Below, one piece after another: positions 1 through 5,139 of a stretch of 5,214 nt of DNA. The position numbers and the translations under genes were made by a program. The DNA is from an uncultured Bacilli bacterium (lineage in GTDB: Bacteria; Bacillota_I; Bacilli_A; RF39; UBA660). The stretch spans positions 1 through 5,214 of the forward strand of contig CAKPEZ010000017.1 of assembly GCA_934149465.1 (NCBI GenBank), written 5' to 3'. The first letter of the stretch is position 1. Each line of letters opens with the position of its first letter. A model generated the notes under the pieces. The model made no database searches. It worked only from the letters and a program-made list of their open reading frames with translations, and was not told the origin of the DNA.

Positions 1-769
1 AATAACTTATATTAGCACTTTCATATATCCAACTATAACATTGTGTATCATTGTATTTAGTATATCCACTAGGACAACTTAACTTTATTGGGGCACTAGT
101 ATAATTGGTACTTTCACATACACCATTATTTAATATAGAACCATTGTAACATTGACCTCCTACGGGTTTAGATGTATAAATTGATTTACATTTATCTCCC
201 TCTAATGTTTGGTTATCTAATAAACAATAATAGCTAATATCTCCATTAATAATATTCATCTTTTGACAAGGACGACCAGTACTAGAAAGACTTTCTTTAT
301 ATTCATATCCACTAGGGCAACTTTCATTTTTAGTAGCGTCAATTATTACTTTTTGTGTTGTATTATTATTGTTATTATTTGTATTGTTTTTTTGCTTATT
401 ATTATTTAAAGTATTGTTTGGTTTATCTTCTTTTGACTGATTATTTTTGTTTATATCTGATGATGTATTATCTTCATTATTACTTATATCTTCTTTTGTA
501 TCATTACTATTAGTAGTATCATCTTTTTCAATAGTAGTATTGCTATTCTCATAATTATTTTTAGTATCATTTTTATTATTAGACTGAGTAAACTTAAATA
601 TTGCTATTGCAATAATACTAATTATTACTAATGATACTAAAACAAGTAAGATTATTTTTTTCTTTTTAGGTATTATCTTTTTTTCTCTAAGGCTAGTACC
701 ACAATGAATACATTTCTTTGAGGTATCGCTTATTTCGTGATTACATTTAGGGCATTTAATCAGTGCCAT
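1..769 (-). CDS. Zinc-ribbon membrane protein with Cys-rich outer domain (3' end outside window)
   Basis: The 256 codons read from 769 to the left edge contain no stop, so the gene is cut by the window. Residues 6-23 form a zinc ribbon with two Cys-x2-Cys pairs (C6/C9 and C20/C23). A Lys-rich stretch (29-38) leads into one hydrophobic helix at about 39-59, then an Asn/Thr/Lys/Asp-rich low-complexity stalk (61-140). The rest is Cys-rich (C151, C168, C182, C194, C207, C218, C232, C244), and the motif CPSGY occurs twice, at 151-155 and 232-236, which suggests a repeated disulfide module of about 80 residues. By the positive-inside rule the ribbon should be cytoplasmic and the Cys-rich part outside. 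Zinc ribbon-TM-outer domain layouts are common in Firmicutes, but I do not recognise this family and assign no function. The ATG overlaps the stop of the upstream 59-residue gene (TAATG), with GGAG at 780-783, so translation is probably coupled. Confidence 0.85.
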   Translation of the reverse strand, partial: MALIKCPKCNHEISDTSKKCIHCGTSLREKKIIPKKKKIILLVLVSLVIISIIAIAIFKFTQSNNKNDTKNNYENSNTTIEKDDTTNSNDTKEDISNNEDNTSSDINKNNQSKEDKPNNTLNNNKQKNNTNNNNNNTTQKVIIDATKNESCPSGYEYKESLSSTGRPCQKMNIINGDISYYCLLDNQTLEGDKCKSIYTSKPVGGQCYNGSILNNGVCESTNYTSAPIKLSCPSGYTKYNDTQCYSWIYESANISY

Positions 770-948
770 TATTTACTTACTCCTTTCGTTTTCCTTGGCT
801 TATTTCTAATACTTTCGACGTGTAACATATCATCTTTTCTTTTAATACATAAAACGTATTTATCCTTTTCATTTCTCAATATCTTTATACACTCATTGAC
901 TTCAATAATAATAGAAGTAGTATTATTGTCATTTTCTATAATAGTCAT
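769..948 (-). CDS. Small hypothetical protein (59 aa), coupled to the zinc-ribbon gene
   Basis: The ORF starts at ATG 948-946 and ends with TAA at 771-769, sharing one base with the next start codon. A G-run (956-960) lies 7 bases upstream as the ribosome binding site, and a good promoter is just beyond. The product begins MTIIENDNNTT, has an alternating hydrophobic/charged middle (IIIEVNECIKILRNEKDKY) and ends in a basic tail (RNKPRKTKGVSK). No signal peptide, membrane helix or catalytic motif is visible. I do not recognise it. The promoter, ribosome binding site and stop-start overlap make it a likely real gene, and it probably works with, or sets the translation level of, the membrane protein that follows. 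Confidence 0.65.
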   Translation of the reverse strand: MTIIENDNNTTSIIIEVNECIKILRNEKDKYVLCIKRKDDMLHVESIRNKPRKTKGVSK

Positions 949-967
949 ACATAAACCCCCTAATATT

Positions 968-996
968 ATTATACCACAATACCGACTAATTGTCGA
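968..996 (-). promoter_or_regulatory. Leftward sigma-70-type promoter for the 59-aa/zinc-ribbon operon
   Basis: Read leftward, the -35 is TCGACA (996-991, one mismatch to TTGACA), followed by a 17-base spacer and a perfect TATAAT (973-968) preceded by TGG, an extended -10. The predicted RNA start is near 961, just ahead of the ribosome binding site at 956-960, so the leader is short. Confidence 0.75.
983..995. promoter_or_regulatory. Candidate operator, CGAC-N5-GTCG
   Basis: A 4-bp inverted repeat, CGAC (983-986) and GTCG (992-995), lies across the -35 and spacer of the leftward promoter and 50 bases upstream of the divergent HTH gene. A Cro/C1-type dimer could bind here and block the operon. 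The arms are short, so this is an inference from position as much as from sequence. Confidence 0.3.
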
Positions 997-1044
997 AGTA
1001 TAAATGCTAATAAAAATGAAATAATATTTATGGAGAGTGTTTAG

Positions 1045-1293
1045 ATGACTACGATAGATAAAAGTGATAATAATTATGTATATTATCTAGTCGGAAAAAA
1101 CATACGTAAATATAGAAAACTTAAAGGCTTAAAGCAAAGAGAGTTAGCAGAAAAATGTAGCCTAAGTGAGGGTTTTATTAGTGATATTGAAAGTAATACT
1201 TTTCGTACTATTTCACTTAATACTCTTTATCTAATATCTAGGGTACTAGGTATACATATTATGTTGTTATTTCAAGACTTAGAAGATGAATAG
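1045..1293 (+). CDS. Small Cro/C1-type HTH transcriptional regulator
   Basis: This 82-residue protein is almost entirely one XRE-family HTH domain (about residues 16-77). The core reads VGKNIRKYRKLKGLKQRELA, then a turn, then the recognition helix SEGFISDIES at 41-50, followed by the usual helical pair SLNTLYLISRVLGI. There is no effector or dimerisation domain beyond the HTH. The start is set by GGAGAG (1032-1037) 7 bases before the ATG, and a clear terminator follows the stop. It diverges from the 59-aa/zinc-ribbon operon and shares a 96-base intergenic region with it, so it probably represses that operon and possibly itself. Whether it belongs to the chromosome or to the mobile element is unclear; the terminator and the outward-facing integrase place a plausible element edge just after it. 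Confidence 0.88.
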   Translation: MTTIDKSDNNYVYYLVGKNIRKYRKLKGLKQRELAEKCSLSEGFISDIESNTFRTISLNTLYLISRVLGIHIMLLFQDLEDE

Positions 1294-1318
1294 CGTTAAA
1301 TTATTAATGCTTTTTTTT
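1293..1318 (+). terminator. Intrinsic terminator of the HTH gene
   Basis: The stem GCGTTAA (1293-1299) pairs with TTAATGC (1304-1310), including one G·U pair, around a 4-base loop and is followed by eight Ts (1311-1318). The hairpin begins on the last base of the stop codon. Confidence 0.85.
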
Positions 1319-1323
1319 CATAT

Positions 1324-1349
1324 AAAAAATATCCAAACAAGGATATTTT
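1324..1349 (-). terminator. Leftward intrinsic terminator of the integrase gene
   Basis: A perfect 9-bp inverted repeat, AAAATATCC (1326-1334) and GGATATTTT (1341-1349), with a 6-base loop lies 2 bases past the integrase stop. Read leftward, the 3' arm runs into TTTTTT (1329-1324). The stem is AU-rich with only two G:C pairs, so it is weaker than its neighbour. The two terminators face each other and isolate the convergent genes. Confidence 0.6.
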
Positions 1350-1351
1350 AA

Positions 1352-2377
1352 TTATGCCAATAAATTTATTGTATCTACTAATTGAAATATATTCTTATGT
1401 GTATATGTTCCGTCAGTAATATCAGCTATCTTATGTCCTAAAATAAGCTTAGTACATATCTTATTAGCTTTAGCATTATCTAATCTTGTAGCACACGTAT
1501 GCCTACAATCGTAAGGCAAATAATCTAAATTTAGCTTAATAGTCATTTTATCCCAACGTTCCTTAAAACTAACATAAGTAAACTTCATATCTCTAGAACT
1601 AGCAATTAAGTAGCTTGTAGGGTTATTTAAACGCTTTTCTATTAATGGCTTAATTCTATTATGAATAGGTATTATTCTATTCTTTCCAGCCTCTGTTTTA
1701 CTTCCACCTATCATATAGTTTTTATCTAAAAATACATTTGACTTTTTAATGTTTAATAATTCATTTGGTCTTAAGCCCGTATAAATTAGTATTAGTGCTA
1801 AATCTACATCTTCTATATTTAAATTATTCCATAATAAATTAATCTCTTCTTCTTTTAAATTTATATGTAGTGTAGATTTTTCTTCTTTTCCCAGTTCTAC
1901 AAATTCAGCATAGTTTTTAACTATAGGGACATCTAACTCATCAGCAAAAGAGTATAATTGATTACATAAACTTTTTATATATTTTTTTATGGTGTAACCA
2001 CAATTACAATTATCAATAAGTTCTTGAATATCCCTTTTTCTAATACTAGTAAATATTTTATTATGTAATTTAATACAATGATTTTTATAAGCATTTTTAT
2101 ATAATTTTAAACTTTTATCGTCTATTTTTCTACTTTTAACCACTAGCCATTTTGAATATAATTCTTTAAACGTTATATTTTTTAGGTCTAAATCGTATGG
2201 AGCATTATTATATAAAGCTAAGGCTTGTAGTCCCTCTTCTTTAGTAGAATAATATCCTATAGGCTTAAATATTTGTTTTCCCTTATCATCATAACCAGTT
2301 GTAATTTTGGCTATATAAGGTCTTCTTCTATTTCCACTCAATTTATAAACTGAGCCATAATTATTGGGTAATTTCAT
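1352..2377 (-). CDS. int: Tyrosine recombinase / phage-type integrase
   Basis: The 341-residue site-specific recombinase should integrate and excise the element. Residues 4-60 form an arm-type DNA-binding domain (YGSVYKLSGNRRRPYIAKI, then IGYYSTKEEGLQALA), about 67-150 a SAM-like core-binding domain, and about 170-341 the catalytic domain. Numbered from this start, the catalytic residues are R203 (TGLRPNEL), K227 (GGSKTEAGK), R292 (YDCRHTCATRL), H315 (LILGH) and the nucleophile Y325 (GTYTH). The box II histidine of HxxR is replaced by Y289, a substitution tolerated in this family. An in-frame ATG at 2386 exists, but its AGGAG (2388-2392) would be only 1 base away; ATG 2377 has a 10-base spacing and is preferred, a difference of 3 residues. 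Length is within the usual 330-400. The gene points outward, as in phage and satellite integration modules. Confidence 0.95.
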   Translation of the reverse strand: MKLPNNYGSVYKLSGNRRRPYIAKITTGYDDKGKQIFKPIGYYSTKEEGLQALALYNNAPYDLDLKNITFKELYSKWLVVKSRKIDDKSLKLYKNAYKNHCIKLHNKIFTSIRKRDIQELIDNCNCGYTIKKYIKSLCNQLYSFADELDVPIVKNYAEFVELGKEEKSTLHINLKEEEINLLWNNLNIEDVDLALILIYTGLRPNELLNIKKSNVFLDKNYMIGGSKTEAGKNRIIPIHNRIKPLIEKRLNNPTSYLIASSRDMKFTYVSFKERWDKMTIKLNLDYLPYDCRHTCATRLDNAKANKICTKLILGHKIADITDGTYTHKNIFQLVDTINLLA

Positions 2378-2397
2378 ATTTTTCATTCTCCTTTATA

Positions 2398-2426
2398 TTG
2401 TAAATTTTCTTAAAATACTTTATAAT
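2398..2426 (+). promoter_or_regulatory. Rightward promoter of a small RNA between integrase and repressor
   Basis: TTGTAA (2398-2403), a 17-base spacer and a perfect TATAAT (2421-2426) face rightward, although both neighbouring genes are leftward. The predicted start is A2431 or G2433. The promoter lies in the 5' untranslated region of the integrase gene, on the opposite strand. Confidence 0.6.
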
Positions 2427-2430
2427 GGAG

Positions 2431-2502
2431 ATGTACTTTAAATTTGGTAGTGAGCCGATTTTTAGTACATCTCTGACTAGGTACTATTCCAGTAGTACTT
2501 AG
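2431..2502 (+). CDS. Possible leaderless 23-codon ORF within the small RNA
   Basis: ATG 2431-2433 opens a 23-codon frame starting MYFKFGSEPIF, continuing STSLTRYYSSST and ending at TAG 2500-2502 inside the terminator's 3' arm. The ATG is only 4 bases past TATAAT, so the message would be leaderless or nearly so. The GGAG immediately before it is too close to act as a ribosome binding site. The peptide is Ser/Thr/Tyr-rich with no transmembrane helix. Coding is uncertain, since the same bases form both hairpins. Confidence 0.22.
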   Translation: MYFKFGSEPIFSTSLTRYYSSST

Positions 2503-2510
2503 TCTTTTTT
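2433..2510 (+). ncRNA. Candidate small regulatory RNA (~78 nt) with two hairpins, antisense to the repressor-integrase intercistronic region
   Basis: A promoter directly upstream and an intrinsic terminator at the end delimit an RNA of about 78 nt. The 5' hairpin comes from a perfect 10-bp inverted repeat in the DNA (2428-2437 with 2464-2473), most of it inside the transcript. It extends inward through AAAT/ATTT (2440-2443 with 2458-2461) and GG/CC to a loop TAGTGAG (2448-2454). The 3' hairpin is the terminator. The RNA would be complementary to any leftward read-through from repressor into integrase, and its promoter opposes integrase transcription, so a role in keeping integrase low is plausible. 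It matches no RNA family I can name. A 23-codon ORF occupies almost the same span, so a peptide-coding transcript is the main alternative. Confidence 0.5.
2475..2510 (+). terminator. Strong rightward intrinsic terminator of the small RNA
   Basis: A 12-bp stem, GACTAGGTACTA (2475-2486) with TAGTACTTAGTC (2493-2504), contains a single G·U pair, has the loop TTCCAG and is followed by six Ts (2505-2510). In the leftward direction the hairpin has no T-run after it, so it works as a terminator only for a rightward transcript, where no conventional gene exists. Confidence 0.8.
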
Positions 2511-3183
2511 ATTGTATTCCTAATCTTTCCATTTCTTCTTTGTTAAATTTTTCATCTAACAATTTTTTTATATTTTCATAATTTTCAATTATGTTTGGGT
2601 TTTCTTTTATGTTATCAAAAGTATCATTAAGATATTTATTTGTTTTATAGCCTTGCAGATATTGATTATCTTCATCTATTTTAAAGTCTTCAAAATAATA
2701 GTTAGGATATTGAGCATTAAACAAATTCAACTCTTCATCAACCCTTATTTTTTTATTATTTATAGACGGAGTAATTAAATAAGTTCCTACTTTTTCTAAA
2801 TTAACATTTTCAATTATTTGGTTTAAAGCAAATTGATACAAAATTTTTGAAACTTCATCTTTACTAGAAAAAATTGTTTCTAATTTTTTAATTGAGCTAT
2901 CAGTTAGGCCTAATTGTTTATTAATCTCTATATTTTCCTTTTCAATACTTTCAGTTAAACCAACAAAATATTGTATTGGAATTTTAGGATATTTTTTATT
3001 TAAAACTATAAGTTCTCTCCAACCAATAAAAGCTCCATTATTTTCATAACCTCCAATGGTATTTCTCGTTACACCAAGTATTTCAGCAAATTCATCTTGG
3101 TTCATTTTTAAAACTTTTGTCCTAAAGTATCTTAAATTTTTACGAGCTTGAGCTAGCTTTTTTTCTTCATCATCACAATTCAT
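2509..3183 (-). CDS. Phage-type XRE repressor (HTH plus unknown C-terminal domain)
   Basis: This 224-residue regulator probably represses the rightward replication operon and keeps the element dormant. Residues 13-60 are a Cro/C1 HTH: LRYFRTKVLKMNQDEFAEIL, then recognition helix TRNTIGGYEN (39-48). A second helical segment, LGLTDSSIKKLETIF (91-105), is of a type often seen after the HTH in Firmicute phage repressors. The C-terminal part (106-224) is acidic, rich in Asn, Tyr and Phe, and unrecognised. No Ser/Lys S24 peptidase motif is visible, so LexA-like self-cleavage is not supported; release by a protein partner, as for satellite Stl repressors, is an inference. The start is ATG 3183, with GAGGA (3190-3194) 7 bases upstream. 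An upstream in-frame GTG (3207) has no ribosome binding site. It lies 122 bases upstream of the integrase gene on the same strand. Confidence 0.85.
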   Translation of the reverse strand: MNCDDEEKKLAQARKNLRYFRTKVLKMNQDEFAEILGVTRNTIGGYENNGAFIGWRELIVLNKKYPKIPIQYFVGLTESIEKENIEINKQLGLTDSSIKKLETIFSSKDEVSKILYQFALNQIIENVNLEKVGTYLITPSINNKKIRVDEELNLFNAQYPNYYFEDFKIDEDNQYLQGYKTNKYLNDTFDNIKENPNIIENYENIKKLLDEKFNKEEMERLGIQ

Positions 3184-3273
3184 TTTATTATCCTCACTTT
3201 CTTGCACAATAATTTCAACATTTTTATGTTTATAGTACTAAATACAAAATTATTGTTAATTGCTCTTTTTTTA

Positions 3274-3302
3274 TTGTTTTGTTCCATTTTTAATAATATA
3301 AT
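3274..3302 (+). promoter_or_regulatory. Candidate rightward promoter of the replication operon
   Basis: TTGTTT (3274-3279), a 17-base spacer and a perfect TATAAT (3297-3302) predict a start near 3309 and a leader of about 73 bases before ATG 3382. The -35 is weak. A second possibility is TTGTCA (3307-3312), 17 bases, CACAAT (3330-3335). Confidence 0.5.
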
Positions 3303-3306
3303 GGTT

Positions 3307-3313
3307 TTGTCAA
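3307..3313. promoter_or_regulatory. Candidate repressor operator 1 (TTGTCAA)
   Basis: The short palindrome TTG-T-CAA occurs here, at the predicted start of the rightward transcript, and again at 3361-3367. The pair flanks the leftward promoter's -10 and both fall in the switch region, as repressor sites would. The motif is short in AT-rich DNA, so chance is a real alternative. Confidence 0.3.
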
Positions 3314-3338
3314 TGCAAAATAAATTATTCACAATTTG

Positions 3339-3367
3339 ATTATACCAAAAAAATTGTTCATTGTCAA
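3339..3367 (-). promoter_or_regulatory. Consensus leftward promoter of the repressor gene
   Basis: Read leftward: TTGACA (3367-3362), exactly 17 bases, TATAAT (3344-3339), with TGG before the -10. Both hexamers are perfect. The predicted start is near 3332, giving a 5' leader of about 150 bases before ATG 3183. No gene is visible in that leader. Confidence 0.8.
3361..3367. promoter_or_regulatory. Candidate repressor operator 2 (TTGTCAA)
   Basis: This is the second copy of the palindrome at 3307-3313. It overlaps the -35 of the leftward repressor promoter and ends 3 bases before the AGGAGG of the rightward gene, so a bound repressor here could autoregulate its own promoter. Confidence 0.3.
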
Positions 3368-3381
3368 ATAAGGAGGAAAAT

Positions 3382-3618
3382 ATGACCGATTTAGAGTATG
3401 AGACTAGATATAATGAGCTTTCTAGTAGTAAAACAAAATTCATAAATATTAGCTCAGTTTGTTATTTTCTTAAGCAAGATAATGAGAATAAAACAGAAAA
3501 ATTACTAAAAAGTATAGGAATTAAATCAGAATGTATAATGGGTTATGATAAATATTACCTAGTAGATGATTTAATAGTAGCAATAAATATGATAAAGGAG
3601 GGAAAAATATGTCTTTAG
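3382..3618 (+). CDS. Small winged-helix-like protein (possible excisionase or Cro-like regulator)
   Basis: This 78-residue protein is first in the rightward operon. AGGAGG (3371-3376) lies 5 bases before ATG 3382; a longer frame back to TTG 3361 lacks a ribosome binding site. The body reads INISSVCYFLKQDNENKTEK, then LLKSIGI, then KYYLVDDLIVAINMIKEGK. A 'hydrophobic-S-x-V-x-x-x-L' helix, a strand-like turn and a 'K-Y-Y-x-V-D-D-L' end resemble MerR/excisionase-type winged helices, but the match is loose. Directly opposite the repressor, the position suits a Cro-like or Xis protein. Its last 10 bases overlap the helicase gene, and the helicase's ribosome binding site lies inside it, so the two are probably translationally coupled. 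Confidence 0.75.
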   Translation: MTDLEYETRYNELSSSKTKFINISSVCYFLKQDNENKTEKLLKSIGIKSECIMGYDKYYLVDDLIVAINMIKEGKICL

Positions 3619-5060
3619 CAGACGAAATGATGAAAAATAATAATATAAATTTCAAATTAAAAAATAAGTTAGGTGTTGATATTAAATATAACCAAGAAGA
3701 AAGAAAAGAAATTACTAAAGATGTAGTATATGCTAATTTAGATATAGAAGAAAGTACTATTTTAGAGAAAATGCTTGATAGCCAAAGTCATTGGTCTAAT
3801 GGAGATAAATTAATTCAAACAGAATTTATGGAGGAATATATCAGTATGACAAATCTTAAATATGTCAATTATGACTTTTATAGTATTAATGGTTATCTTG
3901 GTATTGATAAACTTAAACAATCTATATTTAACATATTGAGTAAAGCCAATATAAGAAATTTAAACTCAGAGATTAAAAATATAGTTGATTTATTAAAAAT
4001 AAAATGCTTTATTGATAATTATAATTTATCTGAGGATAAAATATATGTAAAAAATGGGTTAATTACATTAAATGACAAAGAACATAGCTTTGAGCCTATT
4101 AGAAAATTTTCAACCAATTTAATAAATGCTAATTATACTACCAATAAAAAAGAACCTCAAAAATGGTTAGCATTTCTAAATGATTTGTTAAATGCTGAGG
4201 ATATAGATATTTTACAAGAATATTTAGGGTATTGTTTGATACCAACAACATACGGACAAAAATGTTTATTTATAGTTGGTAAAGGCGGAGAGGGAAAATC
4301 TGTTATAGGAAAAGTATTGAACTCCATTTTTGGTAATTCAATGGTAAGTATTAAATTGCAAAAGCTATTAACTAACAAATTTAGCTTAGCTCAATTAAAA
4401 GATAAGCTTATAATATTTGAGGACGAATTACAAGATATGCCTATCCAAGAGATAGATACATTTAAATCATTAATTACAGGAGGTCTATTTAGCGTTGAGG
4501 AAAAATTTCAAAGAGAGCAACAAGCTAGTCTATATGCTAGGTTTATAGTTTTAGGTAATAATATACTTAAACATAAGAATTGTAAAGAGCCTAGTTTTCA
4601 AAGAAGACTTTTATTGTTAACTACGAAAGAAAAAGATAAAAATAGAATTGATAACCCATATTTGCCAAACGAATTAATAGAAGAAAAAGATTTGATATTT
4701 ATGTGGTTATTAAATGGACTAGAAAGGCTCCTAAAAAATAATTATCAGTTTTCTCATAAAGAATATATGAAAAAGAAAATTGAAGAATATTATAAAAATG
4801 AATATTCAATAATTGTTGAGGCATTTATTAGAGATGATAAATATATAAAATTACTTAATGGGGCTTTTACTCCCACAAGTGATTTAACAGAACAATTTGA
4901 AAAATATTGTTTAGATAATTTTATAGAATATAGTAAAGATAAATTTACTAAAGAATTATCTTTGCTACAAGAACTTTTTAATATTAAAAAAGACAGAAAG
5001 TACTTTAAAGAGTTTAATAAACAAATATGGGGTTATACAAACATAACACTAGCCAACTAG
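3609..5060 (+). CDS. D5/P4-family SF3 replicative helicase (phage/satellite/plasmid type)
   Basis: This 483-residue protein is probably the element's replication initiator-helicase. A strong AAGGAGGG (3595-3602) lies 6 bases before the ATG. Residues 1-100 are unrecognised, about 100-200 look like a D5_N-type region (LINANYTT, WLAFLNDLL), and 205-375 form the SF3 ATPase. Walker A is GKGGEGKS (224-231), Walker B is LIIFED (267-272), the B' region is ITGGLFSVEEKF (289-300), sensor/motif C is VLGNN (314-318), and the arginine finger is R332 or R333 (FQRRL). The C-terminus (about 385-483) is a winged-helix-like tail ending in LFNIKKDRKYFKEFNKQIWG. Full P4-type proteins usually carry a TOPRIM or AEP primase in front; here there is no room and no motif, so host primase is probably used. 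The family usually acts as a hexamer at its own origin, perhaps the repeats just downstream. Confidence 0.92.
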   Translation: MSLADEMMKNNNINFKLKNKLGVDIKYNQEERKEITKDVVYANLDIEESTILEKMLDSQSHWSNGDKLIQTEFMEEYISMTNLKYVNYDFYSINGYLGIDKLKQSIFNILSKANIRNLNSEIKNIVDLLKIKCFIDNYNLSEDKIYVKNGLITLNDKEHSFEPIRKFSTNLINANYTTNKKEPQKWLAFLNDLLNAEDIDILQEYLGYCLIPTTYGQKCLFIVGKGGEGKSVIGKVLNSIFGNSMVSIKLQKLLTNKFSLAQLKDKLIIFEDELQDMPIQEIDTFKSLITGGLFSVEEKFQREQQASLYARFIVLGNNILKHKNCKEPSFQRRLLLLTTKEKDKNRIDNPYLPNELIEEKDLIFMWLLNGLERLLKNNYQFSHKEYMKKKIEEYYKNEYSIIVEAFIRDDKYIKLLNGAFTPTSDLTEQFEKYCLDNFIEYSKDKFTKELSLLQELFNIKKDRKYFKEFNKQIWGYTNITLAN

Positions 5061-5139
5061 ACAAGCTATATTGTAAATATTACTAATTTATAATAATTAT
5101 TATTAATAAAAGTATGTAATTTACTTGTCTACTTGTCTA
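5058..5139. repeat. Inverted and direct repeats around an AT-rich core; candidate replication origin
   Basis: TAGACAAG (5058-5065, overlapping the helicase stop codon) is inverted as CTTGTCTA at 5124-5131 and again at 5132-5139, the last two forming an 8-base tandem repeat. Just inside the outer arms, GTAAATATTAC (5073-5083) faces GTAATTTAC (5116-5124). Between them is an almost pure A/T stretch (5084-5115). Iteron-like repeats beside an AT-rich segment immediately after a replicative helicase gene are the usual layout of an origin in phage satellites and plasmids. No terminator for the helicase operon is visible, so an extended hairpin acting on its mRNA is an alternative. Confidence 0.45.

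Noticed and set aside
358..420. Repetitive ATT/GTT-rich stretch that could look like a DNA repeat array
   Set aside because: It is the low-complexity Asn/Thr codon run of the membrane protein's stalk, with irregular units; not a CRISPR or iteron array.
737..1003. Rightward ORF of 88 codons
   Set aside because: It overlaps the 59-aa gene and the leftward promoter on the other strand, has no ribosome binding site, and its hydrophobic composition follows from the opposite-strand coding and AT bias.
3180..3443. Leftward ORF of 87 codons across the control region
   Set aside because: It covers both promoters, overlaps the start of the rightward operon and lacks a ribosome binding site; it is an AT-rich chance frame.
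4157..4378. Leftward ORF of 73 codons inside the helicase gene
   Set aside because: It lies opposite the conserved Walker A region of a clear gene and has no start signals.
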